64,000 nucleotides of DNA from Allobosea sp. (lineage in GTDB: Bacteria > Pseudomonadota > Alphaproteobacteria > Rhizobiales > Beijerinckiaceae): NCBI RefSeq assembly GCF_017308015.1, contig NZ_JAFKFW010000008.1, positions 116,345-180,344 of the forward strand, in the 5' to 3' direction. Made by a program: the position numbers and the translations under genes. The notes under the pieces are model-generated. The model ran no database searches, was not told where the DNA came from, and saw only the letters and a list, made by a program, of their open reading frames with translations. Positions within the stretch are counted from its first letter, which is position 1. Each line of letters starts with the position of its first letter. This document shows positions 17,786 through 29,717 of this stretch, piece by piece.

Positions 17786-18706
17786 ATGCGTCTCAATCTT
17801 CGGCAGATCGAAGTCTTCCGCGCGATCATGATCACCGGCTCGATCAGCGGCGCGGCGCGGTTGCTCTCCGTCTCGCAGCCCGCCATCAGCCGCCTGCTCG
17901 CCTACACCGAGGACCGGTTGGCGCTGCGCCTGTTCGAGCGCGTGCGCGGCCGCGTCCAGCCGACGCCGGAGGCGCGGCGCCTCTTCCAGGAGGTGGATCA
18001 GGTTCATCAGGGCGTGGTCAGGGTCAATGAGCTCGCCGACGAACTGCGCGAGCGCGGCACCGGCTCGGTGCGGATCGTCGCAAGCCCAAGTGTCGGCCAG
18101 GCTGTGGTGCCGGAGGCGATCGCGCGCCTGCGAAATCACTTCCCGGATCTGCGCGTCGAGTTCGAGGTGCTGACCTTGCTGGAGGTCGTCGCCAAGGTCA
18201 TTGCCGGACGTGCCGATCTCGGCGTCTCGATCATTCCGGTCGACGAGCCCACGCTCAATACGGAGGTGCTTGCGGAGGGACGGTTGATGGTGGTGATGCC
18301 GCGCGATCATGCGCTCGCCCGGTTGCGCGTCGTCCGCCCGGCCGATCTTGCGTCCTATCCCTTGATCGGCTTCGGGCCGCAGACGCCCTATGGCGATGTC
18401 GTTGGCCGTGCCCTCGCGTTGAAAGCAGCCCCGCTGAGGATCAGCACCGTCGTCCGCTTCACGCCGGTTGCCTGCGCCATGGTCCGGGCGGGCGCGGGTG
18501 TCGCAGTGGTCGACGAATTCGTTCTGCGCGGAGGGACGTGGCCGGATCTGGTGTCGCGCCCGCTGGCGCCGAAGACACGGGTGCGTGTTCATCTGTTGAC
18601 GCCGCGCTTCGAGCCGTTGTCGCGGACGGCAAGTGTTTTCGTCGACATTCTGCGTAGCCTGGTGCCGTCGCCGCCAGCAGACAGGGAACACCAGGAAACT
18701 GTATAA
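17786..18706 (+). CDS. LysR-family transcriptional regulator
   Basis: A 306-aa regulator with an N-terminal winged HTH (MRLNLRQIEVFRAIMITGSISGAARLLSVSQPAISRLL...) and a periplasmic-binding-like effector domain from about residue 92 (GSVRIVASPSVGQAVVPEAIARL). The MRLNLRQIEVF start at 17786 is chosen over an in-frame ATG at 17747, which would add residues not found in the family. It is divergent from the DUF917-hydantoinase unit and is followed by the amino acid ABC operon. Its stop codon lies inside operator copy 2. Three copies of one palindrome in the local promoters make it the likely regulator of the whole region. The inducer is not shown; a carbamoyl amino acid or hydantoin is plausible. 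Confidence 0.92.
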   Translation: MRLNLRQIEVFRAIMITGSISGAARLLSVSQPAISRLLAYTEDRLALRLFERVRGRVQPTPEARRLFQEVDQVHQGVVRVNELADELRERGTGSVRIVASPSVGQAVVPEAIARLRNHFPDLRVEFEVLTLLEVVAKVIAGRADLGVSIIPVDEPTLNTEVLAEGRLMVVMPRDHALARLRVVRPADLASYPLIGFGPQTPYGDVVGRALALKAAPLRISTVVRFTPVACAMVRAGAGVAVVDEFVLRGGTWPDLVSRPLAPKTRVRVHLLTPRFEPLSRTASVFVDILRSLVPSPPADREHQETV

Positions 18707-18717
18707 CATCAGGTTAT
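18703..18717. promoter_or_regulatory. Candidate LysR operator, copy 2 (upstream of ABC importer)
   Basis: ATAACATCAGGTTAT, identical to the complement of copy 3. It overlaps the LysR stop codon and lies 135 bp before the substrate-binding-protein start. A second inverted pair, TCAGGTT...AACCTGA, overlaps its right half. About 11 bp downstream is AACAAATGATT, which may correspond to the AATAAgCATGA segment beside the other two copies. Confidence 0.6.
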
Positions 18718-18851
18718 TGAAACCTGACAACAAATGATTGGCTGGGCATGATTTTGCCCTGTTAGGCTCACTTTGGGCATCGCCGGATCGTGGCATGTAA
18801 GGGGTGCAGCGATCGCGCCGGAGCCACCACGCATAACGGGAGCGGGAAATC

Positions 18852-19727
18852 ATGAAGCTGAGTTCGATCAAGCTGACACGTGCCGCCGCCGCGGGCGTCG
18901 TCCTCGCCGCGATGCTCGCCATGCCGGCCATGGCGCAGGATGCCGACCATCCGCAGGGCGAGAAGCTGAAGGTGGCATGCGATCTCGGCTTCGCACCGTT
19001 CTGCTTCAAGACGCCGGCGGGCGAGACGACCGGCTTCACCTATGACATGTCGGTCGCGCTGGCCAAGCAACTCGGGCGACCCGGCGTTGACGTTACGGAT
19101 TCCAACTTCTCGGCGATCTTCGCAGGCCTGTTCTCCAAGCGCTACGAGATGATCCCCGCGCCGACCAACATCACGGCCGAGCGCGCCGCGCAGATGCTGT
19201 TCAGCGAGCCCTATATGCCGACGGGTCTCGGCTTCCTCGTCAAGAAGGGCGGCAAGATCACCAATCTGGAAGAGCTGAAGGGCAAGGCGGTGACCGTGAA
19301 CAACGGCTCGATCTCCGACAAGTGGCTGACCGACAACGAAGCCAAGTACGGCTATACGATCCAGCGCTACAACAAGAACGCCGATGCCGTGCAGGCGGTT
19401 ATGATCGGGCGCGCCTTCGCCAATGTCGCCGACGTTCCGGTCTCGCGCTATGTCGCGACGCAGACCCCGATGGCCGAGGTCGCCTTCGTTTTCAACAGCG
19501 GCAACAATTTCGGCATCGCCTTCCGCAAGGAAGACGCAGCGTTCCGCGCCAAGGTCGAGATGGCGTTGGAATGCATCAAGACTGACGGCACGCTGGCCAA
19601 GATCCACGAGAAATGGTTCGGCGTGAAGCCGGCGGCCGATTCCTCGACCGCGAAAATCTATCCCGGCACCGGTGCACCGAACTTCGAAGGCTATGACGCG
19701 ACCGAACACAAGGCCGCCTGCAAGTGA
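18852..19727 (+). CDS. Polar amino acid-type ABC transporter substrate-binding protein
   Basis: A 291-aa family 3 periplasmic binding protein. An N-terminal signal peptide ([23 protein letters not shown]) has a likely cleavage after AMA near residue 28. The mature domain begins [15 protein letters not shown] and includes [36 protein letters not shown] and [21 protein letters not shown]. It is the first gene of a four-gene importer operon and ends in a GTGA overlap with the ATPase gene. Context suggests N-carbamoyl amino acids, hydantoins or D-amino acids as ligands, which is inference. Confidence 0.92.
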   Translation: MKLSSIKLTRAAAAGVVLAAMLAMPAMAQDADHPQGEKLKVACDLGFAPFCFKTPAGETTGFTYDMSVALAKQLGRPGVDVTDSNFSAIFAGLFSKRYEMIPAPTNITAERAAQMLFSEPYMPTGLGFLVKKGGKITNLEELKGKAVTVNNGSISDKWLTDNEAKYGYTIQRYNKNADAVQAVMIGRAFANVADVPVSRYVATQTPMAEVAFVFNSGNNFGIAFRKEDAAFRAKVEMALECIKTDGTLAKIHEKWFGVKPAADSSTAKIYPGTGAPNFEGYDATEHKAACK

Positions 19728-20485
19728 AATCCGTGCCCGCCACGGCGGCGGCCGAGGCGATCGTGTCGATCGAGGGGCTGCGCAAGAGCTTCGGCCAGGT
19801 CGAGGTTCTGCGCGGCATCGATCTCGAGGTCGGCAAGGGCGAGGCCGTGGTGATCGTCGGCTCCTCCGGTTCGGGCAAGAGCACTTGCCTGCGCTGCATC
19901 AACCGGCTGGAGGAACCGACGGCGGGCACGATCCGGGTCGGCGGGCAGGAGGTCACCGGCCCCAAGGTTGATCTCGACCGCCTGCGCCGCGGCATCGGCA
20001 TGGTCTTCCAGGGCATCCATCTCTATCCGCACAAGACGGCGCTGGGGAATGTCTCGCTGGCGCTGCGCAAGGTCGTTGGCCTGAGCAGGGAGGAGGCGGA
20101 ACAGAAGGCTCGCCGCCATCTCGAGGTCGTCGGCCTCGCTCACAAGGCCGACGCTTATCCGGCCGAGCTCTCCGGCGGCCAGCAGCAGCGCGTCGGCATT
20201 GCTCGCGCCATGGCGCTGGAGCCGCAGGTCATGCTCTTCGACGAACCGACCTCGGCGCTCGATCCCGAACTCGTCGGCGAAGTGCTCAACGTCATGGTCC
20301 GCACCAAGGAGATGGGCATGACCATGATCGTGGTGACCCATGAGATGAAGTTCGCGCGCGATGTCGCGGACCGTGTCGTCTTCATGGACCATGGCGCGAT
20401 CCTGGCCGAGGGCACGCCGCAGGAGATTCTGGTTGATCCGCAGCATCCGCGCATCAGGGATTTCGTGATGCGCTCGCACGGCTGA
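19724..20485 (+). CDS. Polar amino acid-type ABC transporter ATP-binding protein
   Basis: A 253-aa ATPase of the GlnQ/HisP class. Walker A is [10 protein letters not shown] (about residues 45-54), the Q-loop is [13 protein letters not shown], the signature is [15 protein letters not shown], Walker B is [13 protein letters not shown] and the switch His is in VVTHEMKFA. It starts at a GTG overlapping the SBP stop (GTGA) and is followed two bases later by the first permease. It energises the importer at the inner membrane. Confidence 0.95.
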   Translation: MKSVPATAAAEAIVSIEGLRKSFGQVEVLRGIDLEVGKGEAVVIVGSSGSGKSTCLRCINRLEEPTAGTIRVGGQEVTGPKVDLDRLRRGIGMVFQGIHLYPHKTALGNVSLALRKVVGLSREEAEQKARRHLEVVGLAHKADAYPAELSGGQQQRVGIARAMALEPQVMLFDEPTSALDPELVGEVLNVMVRTKEMGMTMIVVTHEMKFARDVADRVVFMDHGAILAEGTPQEILVDPQHPRIRDFVMRSHG

Positions 20486-20487
20486 CG

Positions 20488-21168
20488 GTGCCCATGGACC
20501 AGATCGTCCGCTATTTCTTCGATTTCTCGCTGATGTCGGCGTTCTGGCCGGACATTCTGCGCGGTTTTCTCATCACGGTGCAGATGTCGATCCTGACGAT
20601 CCTGATCGGCATCCCGCTCGGCCTCGGGCTCGCGGTGCTCAGGCTCTACGGCATCCGGCCGCTGAACTGGCTGATCATTTTCTATATCGACTTCTTCCGC
20701 TCGATCCCGCAGCTCGTGCTGATCGTGCTGGCCTATTTTGCGCTGCCCTATTTCGGCTTGGTGCTGGAACCCATCACCGCGACCGTGCTGGCACTGGCGA
20801 TCGTGCTCTCGGCCTTTGCCGAGGAGATATTCTGGGCCGGTATCAACGCTGTGCCGAAAGGCCAATGGGAGGCCGGCCGCTCGACCGGCCTGAGTTTCAG
20901 CAAGACGCTGGCCTACATCATTTTGCCGCAGGTGGTGCGCATCTCGATCCCGCCTTTGACCAATCGCGCCATCGGCATCAGCAAGGGCACGACGCTGGGG
21001 TCGGTCGTGGCGGTGCCGGAACTGCTCAACGTGACCTCCAGCATCCAGTCCAACGTCGCCAATCCGACCGCGCTGACCGTCGGCGCTCTCCTCTTCCTGC
21101 TGCTGTTCCTGCCCTTCGTGCGGTTCACGCGCTGGCTCGAACGCGCCTATGCGCACCCGAGGTCATGA
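20488..21168 (+). CDS. Polar amino acid ABC transporter permease 1
   Basis: A 226-aa inner-membrane permease of the HisM/GlnP family with about five hydrophobic segments. The EAA coupling motif is INAVPKGQWEAGRSTGLSFS followed by ILPQVVRISIPPL. The frame starts at GTG 20488, though ATG 20494 is equally possible. The end overlaps the second permease (ATGA). Two different permeases suggest a heterodimeric channel. Confidence 0.92.
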   Translation: MPMDQIVRYFFDFSLMSAFWPDILRGFLITVQMSILTILIGIPLGLGLAVLRLYGIRPLNWLIIFYIDFFRSIPQLVLIVLAYFALPYFGLVLEPITATVLALAIVLSAFAEEIFWAGINAVPKGQWEAGRSTGLSFSKTLAYIILPQVVRISIPPLTNRAIGISKGTTLGSVVAVPELLNVTSSIQSNVANPTALTVGALLFLLLFLPFVRFTRWLERAYAHPRS

Positions 21169-21842
21169 TGGACGATCTCGTCACGACCTTCCTCAATCTC
21201 GACGTCCTCAAGCAGGTCTGGCCGCTGCTGCTGCAGGGGTTCTGGATGACGCTGGCGCTGGCTGCCGTCGCCGTGCCGCTTTCGGTGCTCGCAGGCATCG
21301 CGATCGCCATGGCGCAGGACGTGCCGAACCGGCTGCTGCGCTTCCTGCTGATCGCCTATGTCGACGTGCTGCGGGCGATCCCGCCGCTGGTGCTGTTGAT
21401 CTTCATCTTCTTCGGCCTGCCTTTCCTCGGCCTGAAGCTGAACGAGTTCACCGCCGCCGTTCTGGCGCTGACACTGAACGGATCGAGTTATTTCGCCGAG
21501 ATATTTCGCGCCGGCATCGAATCGGTCGCGAGGGGCCAGCGCGAGGCGGCCCGCTCGACCGGCCTGAGCTGGTACCAGAGCATGATCCATGTCGTGGTGC
21601 CGCAGGGTACGCGCAACGTCCTGCCGGATCTGATCAGCAACACGGTCGAGTTGGTGAAGCAGACCTCGATCGCTTCGGCCGTCGCCTTGCAGGAATTGCT
21701 GCGCTCGGCCCAGCTCGCCCAGGGCCTGCTCTACAACCCGACCCCGCTGATCGCGGCGGCGATCGTCTATTTCCTGATGTTCTGGCCCTTCGTGCGGCTG
21801 GTCTCGCGCCTGCAGAACCGCACTGCCATGTCCCCCGCATGA
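21165..21842 (+). CDS. Polar amino acid ABC transporter permease 2
   Basis: A 225-aa permease of the same family, with TM segments such as LALAAVAVPLSVLAGIAIAMA and the EAA loop IESVARGQREAARSTGLSWY followed by VVPQGTRNVLPDL. Two adjacent ATGs (21165, 21168) can start it; the first gives the ATGA overlap with permease 1. It is last in the importer operon and convergent with the NHL gene 20 bp away. No clear terminator is visible between them. Confidence 0.92.
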   Translation: MMDDLVTTFLNLDVLKQVWPLLLQGFWMTLALAAVAVPLSVLAGIAIAMAQDVPNRLLRFLLIAYVDVLRAIPPLVLLIFIFFGLPFLGLKLNEFTAAVLALTLNGSSYFAEIFRAGIESVARGQREAARSTGLSWYQSMIHVVVPQGTRNVLPDLISNTVELVKQTSIASAVALQELLRSAQLAQGLLYNPTPLIAAAIVYFLMFWPFVRLVSRLQNRTAMSPA

Positions 21843-21862
21843 CGGAGGTGCCGCCCGTCGCG

Positions 21863-22714
21863 TCAAGCCGCGATGGGGAAAAGCCGCGTGATGCGGTTCG
21901 GGTTGGTTTCGGCGAGGAAAATATCGTCGGCCGGTCCGAGCCACATTCCATGCGCGCCGTTGAGGACCGGCCGGCAGCGGCCGAGCAGGGCGCCATCCGC
22001 CGAGAGCAGGCTGAGTGTCGGAATGGAATCGCAGACATAGATGCGATTCTCGGCATCGGCGACGACGTCCTGCGGCCGCAGGAACGTATCCCAGACAGCG
22101 AGAAGCTCGCCCTTGGCGCTGAAGCTCTGCACGCGGCTGTTCTCGCGGTCGGCGACAATGACGCGCCCGTCGCGGAGCACGCAGATGCCGTGCGGCGTCA
22201 GGAAGGCACCGGGCGCCGTTCCGACCGAGCCCCAGCTCGCGATCAGGTCGCCACTTGCATCGAACCGGTGGATGCGTCCGTTGCCATAGCCGTCGGCGAC
22301 GTAGAAGCCGCCATCGGACACAAAGGCGATATCGCTGGGATGGTTGAAGGGATGGCCGGGCCGGTGGCTCTCGCCGATCTGCTGTCGCACGCGACCCTCG
22401 TCATCGCACAGGAAGATGCGATGCGCGTCGCGGTCGACGATCGCGAGGCCGCCATCGGGCGTCATCGCGATCTTGTGGGCGTCGACGCAGAGCTTTTCGC
22501 CCCAACTCCCCACGAAGCTGCCGTCAGTCCCGAGCGTGATGACGCAGGGGCCTGCGGGATCGACGGCACTGTCGCGGCGCAAGAGGACATGGACCAGCCC
22601 GTCCTCGCTGACCGCGAGATCGGTGATCCGCCCCGGCGTCGCGGGCAGGACGCCCCAAGGGCGCTGGATGCCGTAGCGCCTGTCGCCGAGCACGACGCGC
22701 AGTTCCGTGTCCAT
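21863..22714 (-). CDS. NHL-repeat beta-propeller protein
   Basis: A 283-aa protein made of about six NHL/SMP-30-like blades, for example GRITDLAVSEDGLVHVLL, AHKIAMTPDGGLAIVDRDAHRIF, PSDIAFVSDGGFYVADGYGNGRIH, TPHGICVLRDGRVIVADRENSRVQ and RPQDVVADAENRIYVCDS. No signal peptide is seen, so it is cytoplasmic. Relatives include lactonases and peptidyl-hydroxyglycine lyases; no specific activity can be named. The start complementary to 22712-22714 has GAGGGAG upstream. It lies 185 bp downstream of the D-carbamoylase gene and probably shares its transcript. Confidence 0.8.
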   Translation of the reverse strand: MDTELRVVLGDRRYGIQRPWGVLPATPGRITDLAVSEDGLVHVLLRRDSAVDPAGPCVITLGTDGSFVGSWGEKLCVDAHKIAMTPDGGLAIVDRDAHRIFLCDDEGRVRQQIGESHRPGHPFNHPSDIAFVSDGGFYVADGYGNGRIHRFDASGDLIASWGSVGTAPGAFLTPHGICVLRDGRVIVADRENSRVQSFSAKGELLAVWDTFLRPQDVVADAENRIYVCDSIPTLSLLSADGALLGRCRPVLNGAHGMWLGPADDIFLAETNPNRITRLFPIAA

Positions 22715-22899
22715 CCTGCTCCCTCGTCGTTGCACGCGCCGCGGGGCGCCGTTTCACGCTCCCGGGTGTCTCGCCCTCGACGCCCGCGCAGACTGCCTCC
22801 GGGCGAGCGGCGTTGCGCGCGCCTCACATCGAGAGCTCACCGATCGGTCGCTGGCCGTCGCCGTTCGGTCCGTTGTCCAGAAGTCGCCGGGGAGAGCGT

Positions 22900-23847
22900 T
22901 CAGGCGCTTTCCGGCTTGCCGAGCGGGGCACCGACGCCGGTCCGCTCGGTCAGCAGACCGTAGTGCTCCACACGCCGATGCCTGGCGAAGTCGAAGATCG
23001 TCGCCTTGCCGAAACGGGTGTCGTCGAGATCGCAGGGATGGACGAGCACCCCGTCCTCCTCGTGCTCGAGCTCGCCGACGATCTTGCCGTCCGGCGCTGC
23101 GATCAGCGTGCCGCCGAAGAGATGGTGCCCGTCTTCGGTACCGGCCTTGCCGACGGCAACGACCCAGGTCGAATTCTGGTAGGCACCGGCCTGGACCGAG
23201 AGGCGATGGTGGAACATTCGGTCGGCGGTCGTCTCGTCGGGCGATTGCGAATTGGCGGAAGGGGTGTTGTAGCCGAGCACGACCATCTCGACGCCTTGCA
23301 GCCCCATGACGCGATAGGTTTCGGGCCAGCGCCGGTCGTTACAGATCGCCATGCCGAAGAGGCCGCCTTCGAACTCCCAGACCGGGAAGCCGAGATTGCC
23401 CGGCTCGAAATAGCGTTTCTCGAGATGCTGATGCGCCCGCTCGGGATCGAATTCGGCATGGCCGGGCAGGTGGATCTTGCGGTATTTGGCGACGATGCGG
23501 CCACCGCGATCGACCAGGATCGAGCTGTTGAAATGCCGCCCTTCCGGAGTGAGTTCGGCATAGCCGAAGCTCATGGCGAGGCCGAGCTCGCGGGCCTTGT
23601 CGAACAACGGCTGCGTGTCCGGGCCGGGCATGCTGCGTTCGAACCACTCGTCGGCGTCCGCCCGGTTCTCATGATACCAGCGCGGGAAGAAGGTCGTCAG
23701 CGCCAGCTCGGGGAAAACCACGAAGGTCGCGCCCTGCGCCTTGGCTTTTTCGAGCAGCGCGATCATCCGGTCGACGACCTGCTTGCGGCTGTCGGCGCGT
23801 TGGATCGGACCCAACTGTGCGGCGGCGACGGTGATGAGGCGGGGCAT
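22900..23847 (-). CDS. N-carbamoyl-D-amino acid hydrolase (nitrilase superfamily)
   Basis: Hydrolyses N-carbamoyl-D-amino acids to D-amino acid, CO2 and ammonia. The 315-aa protein follows the known Agrobacterium D-carbamoylase closely. Catalytic Glu47 is in FPELALTTFFPRW, Lys124 in KYRKIHLPGH, the shared HLEKRYFEPGNLGFPV segment is present, and catalytic Cys169 is in ICNDRRWPETYRVMGL. The C-terminal FDFARHRRVEHYGL also matches. The start has AGGAAA eight bases upstream. An operator candidate lies 120 bp upstream. With the hydantoinase and racemase it completes a route from hydantoins to D-amino acids. Confidence 0.92.
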   Translation of the reverse strand: MPRLITVAAAQLGPIQRADSRKQVVDRMIALLEKAKAQGATFVVFPELALTTFFPRWYHENRADADEWFERSMPGPDTQPLFDKARELGLAMSFGYAELTPEGRHFNSSILVDRGGRIVAKYRKIHLPGHAEFDPERAHQHLEKRYFEPGNLGFPVWEFEGGLFGMAICNDRRWPETYRVMGLQGVEMVVLGYNTPSANSQSPDETTADRMFHHRLSVQAGAYQNSTWVVAVGKAGTEDGHHLFGGTLIAAPDGKIVGELEHEEDGVLVHPCDLDDTRFGKATIFDFARHRRVEHYGLLTERTGVGAPLGKPESA

Positions 23848-23966
23848 CGCAGTTTCCTGATGTGGCCTGTGATCTGGTTGTCTCGGGAAACGGCCGCGTG
23901 GCCGTTCCACCAACAAGCTCTAGAGGGCTCGTCTTCTTTGTTCTCATGCTTTATTCGGGATCAGGC

Positions 23967-23981
23967 ATAACCTGATGTTAT
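23967..23981. promoter_or_regulatory. Candidate LysR operator, copy 3 (upstream of D-carbamoylase)
   Basis: ATAACCTGATGTTAT on the + strand, which on the minus strand is ATAACATCAGGTTAT, identical to copy 2. It is 120 bp upstream of the D-carbamoylase start. Read toward that gene it is followed, after 11 bp, by AATAAAGCATGA, matching AATAAGCATGA beside copy 1. The same orientation toward the regulated gene and similar distance in all three promoters argue for a real binding site. Confidence 0.62.
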
Positions 23982-24004
23982 CCAGCTCCCGTTCGTCCCT
24001 CGCG

Positions 24005-25246
24005 TCAGGCCTGCGTGTGCCGCCGCAGTGACCAGAGCGCAAAGGCGCCGGAGACCGCCAACTGGCCTGCGACCAGCAGGTAGGGCCAGTCGAAGCTGCC
24101 GGTCCGGTTTGCGGTGACAGCGAAGATCAGGGGACCGCAGATCGAGCCGACGAAGCCGAACAGGCTTGCGCCTGAGGCCACGTCGCCGATCAGGGCGGGC
24201 GGCGACACCCGCGCCAGTTCGGCCATATGCACGCCGTTCCAGCCCATCGAAGTCGCGCCGACGAGCGCCATGCAAGAATAGGTCACCCAGGGGTTCGTGC
24301 CGCCCATGCCGACCAGCAGGGCGATGGCCGAGCCGGCGGCGAGCGCCAGAAGGCAGAGCAGATGCAGGCCGCTGCCCATCCGGTCTGCCAGCCAGCCGAA
24401 GAAGATGCGTGCGAGGGTGCTGGCGACGAGCAGGGTCGCGACCAGATGTCCGGCTTGGGCCAGCGTCTTGCCATGCTGGGTGATCATGTAGGTCGCGGTG
24501 AAAGCGGTGATGCTGGCCTGCGTGATCGAGAAGGAGACGCCGAGCGCCGTCAGCATCGGCAGCGAGGCATGCGAGCTCAGCACCCGCGCCGAGCGCGCCA
24601 GCGACGAGGGCGACAGGAACATCCGCGCCCAGGCACGGTTCTGCGTGCCTTTCTCTGCGTCCAGGCTCCTCCGGAAGGGTTGCACAGCCAGCCCGCTGAC
24701 CAGGACGGTGGCGACCACGGCCCAGAGTGCGCCGACGAATCCGAAACCCGACACCATCGGCGCGATGGCGAAACCCGCGATGGCGCCGCCGAGCGGAACG
24801 CCGGCCTGCTTGATCGAGAAGACGAGCGTCCGGTGGCCGGCCGGCGCCGTGCGCATCAGAATCTGGCTGCCGGCTGGGGTGTTGGGCGCGAGGCCGAGCC
24901 CCACCAGCAGGGCGCCGGCAAGGCCTATCGCCGCGAAGGGGAGGGACAGGAGCAGCAGTCCTGCTGCGATGAAGGCAAGCCCGATCTGCAAGGCCCGTAC
25001 CGGCCCGTGATGATCGAGCATCGGATTGCCGCAGGCGAGAAACCAGCAGATGCCGACCGAAACCACGGACGAGACATAGCCGATGCTCTCGGGCGCGAGG
25101 CCCCAGCGCAGTGTCAGGAGCGGGCCGAGAAGCGGAATGGCGGCCCCGGCGAAGGAACTCACGACCTGGACGAGCAGAGTGGCGCTGAGTGCGCTTCCCC
25201 ACAAAGGCAGCTTCAAGGCGGACTCTCCGATCCCGTCGCCATCCAC
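24005..25246 (-). CDS. MFS transporter
   Basis: A 413-aa major facilitator with about 12 hydrophobic segments, such as ALSATLLVQVVSSFAGAAIPLLG, AGALLVGLGLAPNTPAGSQ and AGGVFSIKQAG-like VFSIKQAGVPLGGAIAGFA. The SIKQAGVPLG motif is usual in MFS members of the CynX/organic-anion type. The product probably moves an organic anion or amino-acid derivative across the inner membrane. It lies between the D-carbamoylase unit and the carboxylase genes, all on the minus strand. Its own 5' region (25247-25368) is short, so it could be co-transcribed with the carboxylase. Confidence 0.85.
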   Translation of the reverse strand: MDGDGIGESALKLPLWGSALSATLLVQVVSSFAGAAIPLLGPLLTLRWGLAPESIGYVSSVVSVGICWFLACGNPMLDHHGPVRALQIGLAFIAAGLLLLSLPFAAIGLAGALLVGLGLAPNTPAGSQILMRTAPAGHRTLVFSIKQAGVPLGGAIAGFAIAPMVSGFGFVGALWAVVATVLVSGLAVQPFRRSLDAEKGTQNRAWARMFLSPSSLARSARVLSSHASLPMLTALGVSFSITQASITAFTATYMITQHGKTLAQAGHLVATLLVASTLARIFFGWLADRMGSGLHLLCLLALAAGSAIALLVGMGGTNPWVTYSCMALVGATSMGWNGVHMAELARVSPPALIGDVASGASLFGFVGSICGPLIFAVTANRTGSFDWPYLLVAGQLAVSGAFALWSLRRHTQA

Positions 25247-25368
25247 TTGTCCCGCTTCTCGGATCGAACGGGTAGGAGCGGCGGCTCGGATCGTTCATCC
25301 GGCAAGGGCCGCGAGCGGTCGAGATGGTTCGATGCGCTGGCGGGGCTGCGTCAGGAGCATGCAGGCCC

Positions 25369-27363
<1,995 letters not shown>

Positions 27364-27368
27364 CGGGG

Positions 27369-28967
<1,599 letters not shown>

Positions 28968-29021
28968 GCGTGCTGAGCCTCCTCGGCCTCCCGGCGGCTG
29001 GTCCGCCCATGGAGAGGCGCC

Positions 29022-29047
29022 ATCTACCTACCTGCCGGTAGGCAGAT
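29022..29047. promoter_or_regulatory. Operator-like 26-bp palindrome upstream of acyl-CoA carboxylase operon
   Basis: The core CCTACC-TGCC-GGTAGG (29027-29042) is a perfect inverted repeat. After one unmatched base on each side it is extended by ATCT on the left and AGAT on the right. It lies 55-80 bp upstream of the carboxylase beta-subunit start, in the divergent spacer with the VOC gene. Palindromes of this size are usual for TetR-family repressors of acyl-CoA metabolism, but no such regulator gene is in this window. Confidence 0.55.
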
Positions 29048-29221
29048 GGGCAAGAGGCGTTGACGGTGGCCTGCGCGGTGATGCGCGATTCAGATCAGGA
29101 CACGCGAAGCCGGGGAACGTTCGATCATGGCCGGCATTCGTTATGCTGACACGCGCGTGTTGATATATTGATATCAATCCATTTGAGGAGCGTTGAAGCT
29201 CCCGCCACAATGGAGACGACC

Positions 29222-29668
29222 ATGAAGATCGTGACCAGCCTGAGTTTTCGGGGTGAATGCCGGGCGGCGTTCGAGTTCTACGCCAAGGTTCTCGGCGGCA
29301 AGATCACCGCAGCCATGCCTTATGGCGACGCGCCGCCCGGCATGCCGATCACCGACGAGAAATACAAGACCTGGCTGATGCATTGCTGGCTGGAAGTCGG
29401 CGATCAGGCCCTGATGGGCGCCGACATGGACACGGCGTGGGCGCCGAACGTCGACAAGCCCAAGAACGGCTTCGACGTCACCTTGCATACCGGGGACAAG
29501 GCGCAGGGCCAGCGCTGGTTCGATCAGCTTTCCGCGGGCGGACGCGCCGTCATGCCGTTCGGCGAAACCTTCTGGTCGCCCGGCTTCGGCTCACTCGTCG
29601 ACAAGTTCGGCATTCCCTGGATGATCAATACCATCCCGGCGGCCGACTGGAAGCCGTCGCAGGGCTGA
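29222..29668 (+). CDS. VOC-family protein (PhnB-like)
   Basis: A 148-aa vicinal-oxygen-chelate fold protein with the PhnB-type start KIVTSLSFRGECRAAFEFYAKVLGG, then LMHCWLEVGDQALMGADM and FGETFWSPGFGSLVDKFGIPWMIN. This subgroup often lacks a complete metal site and has no firm activity. ATG 29222 is chosen because GGAGA precedes it; ATG 29210 would add four residues. The 5' region has the palindrome TTGATATCAA near 29169-29178, a possible regulator site. It is convergent with the GH3 gene. Confidence 0.87.
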   Translation: MKIVTSLSFRGECRAAFEFYAKVLGGKITAAMPYGDAPPGMPITDEKYKTWLMHCWLEVGDQALMGADMDTAWAPNVDKPKNGFDVTLHTGDKAQGQRWFDQLSAGGRAVMPFGETFWSPGFGSLVDKFGIPWMINTIPAADWKPSQG

Positions 29669-29680
29669 TCACGCTGTCAG

Positions 29681-29710
29681 GCGCGCTCCGCGGAGAACCG
29701 CGGGGCGCGC
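29681..29710. terminator. Bidirectional hairpin between VOC and GH3 genes
   Basis: GCGCGCTCCGCGG at 29681-29693 pairs with CCGCGGGGCGCGC at 29698-29710 around an AGAA loop. That gives a 13-bp stem with one G-U pair in RNA. It lies between convergent stop codons, so it can end both transcripts. There is no clear U-tract. Confidence 0.6.
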
Positions 29711-29717
29711 GGCTCGC

